Assembly: GCA_947632585.1 (NCBI GenBank)
Contig: CANRPS010000001.1
Coordinates: 65,919 to 101,599, forward strand
DNA from: an uncultured Clostridia bacterium
Lineage (GTDB): Bacteria; Bacillota; Clostridia; TANB77; CAG-508
Length of the DNA stretch: 35,681 nt
Direction of reading: 5' to 3'
The notes under the pieces were generated by a model. It was not told where the DNA came from, did no database searches, and worked only from the letters and a program-made list of their open reading frames with translations. Each line of letters begins with the position of its first letter. The stretch's first letter is position 1. The position numbers and the translations under genes were made by a program. Below are positions 34,943 to 35,681 of this stretch, piece after piece.

Positions 34943-35681
34943 TTTCTGCACCTTCTTCTTTTGCTAATTCATACAATTCTTTCTCATCTTTTATTATTTT
35001 AATCAATTCTTCTTTTGAAGGCAAATATGTTAAATATTTTGATGCGTATACATTTTTCACATCATCCCCTAAAGTCATTTCTACTACAGCATCATCTTTA
35101 TCTGCACATAATAATATTCCAATAGGTTCATTTTCTCCTTCAATCATTTGAGTCTTTTTATAATAATTTACATACATTTGCATTTGCCCAATATCTTGAT
35201 GTGTAAGTTTGCCAATTTTTAAATCAATTATTACAAAACATTTTGCTAAACGATTATAAAAAATTAAATCCGGATAATAATACTCTGTACCTATTTTTAT
35301 TCTTTGCTGACTAGCAACAAAAGAAAATCCTCTACCTAATTCAAGTAAAAATTCAGTCAAATGTGATAACAATGCTTTTTCTAAATCCGTTTCTAAATAA
35401 TTTTTATTTTCTTTTAAACCCGCAAACTCAAAAATATATGGTGTCTTAAGTAATTCTTCTGGTTGTTTTTCAATTTTGTTTTTTTGCGATTCAGTAATTA
35501 TTTTATTCTTATCTGGTGATATCAAATATCTATCATAGAGTTTAGTATTAATTTGCCTATTTAATTCTCTATAACCCCAATTAGATTTAATTGCTTCTTG
35601 TTCATAAAAATCTCTTTCTTCTTTTCTATCTATTCTAATTAGTTCTTGAAAATGTGTCCAAGACAATTCAGTCGGCACTGC
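34935..35681 (-). CDS. YhcG-type PD-(D/E)XK nuclease (DUF1016), N-terminus outside window
   Basis: About 248 residues are visible and the frame stays open to the window edge, so the GTG at 35678 is internal. The visible start 'ELSWTHFQELIRIDRKEERDFYEQEA' is the end of the DUF1016 N-terminal domain. The nuclease core has 'EYYYPDLIFYNRLAKCFVIIDLKIGKL', the D-x(n)-D-x-K form of the active site, and 'DIGQMQMYVNYY'. YhcG-like proteins belong to the restriction-like nuclease fold and are often linked to defence or mobile islands. It overlaps rbgA by eight bases, an odd partner for a ribosome-assembly gene. No other defence genes are visible on this side. Confidence 0.88.
   Translation of the reverse strand, partial: AVPTELSWTHFQELIRIDRKEERDFYEQEAIKSNWGYRELNRQINTKLYDRYLISPDKNKIITESQKNKIEKQPEELLKTPYIFEFAGLKENKNYLETDLEKALLSHLTEFLLELGRGFSFVASQQRIKIGTEYYYPDLIFYNRLAKCFVIIDLKIGKLTHQDIGQMQMYVNYYKKTQMIEGENEPIGILLCADKDDAVVEMTLGDDVKNVYASKYLTYLPSKEELIKIIKDEKELYELAKEEGAEND

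Noticed and set aside
1..35681. CRISPR arrays, rRNA, tRNA genes and riboswitches
   Set aside because: No repeat-spacer pattern, no CCA-ended cloverleaf and no known riboswitch core were found by eye; a covariance-model search would be needed to exclude small RNAs.

Overview
The window is AT-rich and carries genes of an endospore-forming, Gram-positive clostridium-like bacterium: spo0A, spoIVB, spoVB, spoVS, ylbJ, dpaA and the end of a ytxC-like gene, together with an MreB-type actin, a class A penicillin-binding protein and a clostridial sufCBDSU operon. Gene order and composition suggest an uncultured gut lineage; this is inference. I saw no tRNA, rRNA, CRISPR array or insertion sequence. 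After start and frame correction, no gene-free stretch exceeds about 275 bases.

The central observation is a codon. By hand scan, the triplet CGG stands in the reading frame ten times in the window. At all ten places the conserved protein continues only if one base, the C, is skipped, so that CGGN is read as a single glycine (GGA or GGT). This happens in nine genes: spoVB, the class A PBP, a TIGR04086-type membrane protein, sufS, sufD, sufB, an oligopeptide-binding protein, dpaA (twice) and rbgA. No in-frame CGG is read as arginine. About forty other CGG triplets lie out of phase in coding sequence and none causes a shift. Corrected SufB and SufS come out at 465 and 407 residues, DpaA at 294, and their missing conserved parts return, including the catalytic Cys of SufS and the KTG motif of the PBP. 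The simplest reading is a lineage in which CGG has lost its arginine tRNA and works as a +1 frameshift signal or a quadruplet glycine codon. A systematic sequence error must be excluded, but the phase and the glycine specificity argue against it.

Layout: 1-344, end of ytxC-like (+). 362-940, pilin-like protein (-). 1209-2162, tyrosine recombinase (+). 2209-3538, spoVB (+), convergent with rlmN (-, to 4553). 4674-5918, bactofilin-like membrane protein; 5955-8034, class A PBP; 8162-9449, ylbJ and a small protein (all +). From 9478 to the end all genes are on the minus strand: spo0A; a TIGR04086 protein, mtaB, mnmA, sufU, sufS, sufD, sufB and sufC led by a DtxR-like regulator (18875 down to 10508); der with a transglutaminase-like protein; a small wall-anchored protein; ychF; spoIVB; mreB/mbl; a cadherin-like surface protein; a dockerin-bearing glucosaminidase; recA; an oligopeptide-binding protein; spoVS; dpaA; mrnC; rbgA; and a YhcG-type PD-(D/E)XK nuclease cut by the window edge.

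The genes form three themes: Fe-S assembly feeding the thiolation enzymes MnmA and MtaB, cell wall and cell shape, and sporulation. Several housekeeping genes among them (sufB, sufD, sufS, the PBP, rbgA) can be made whole only by the CGG shift.
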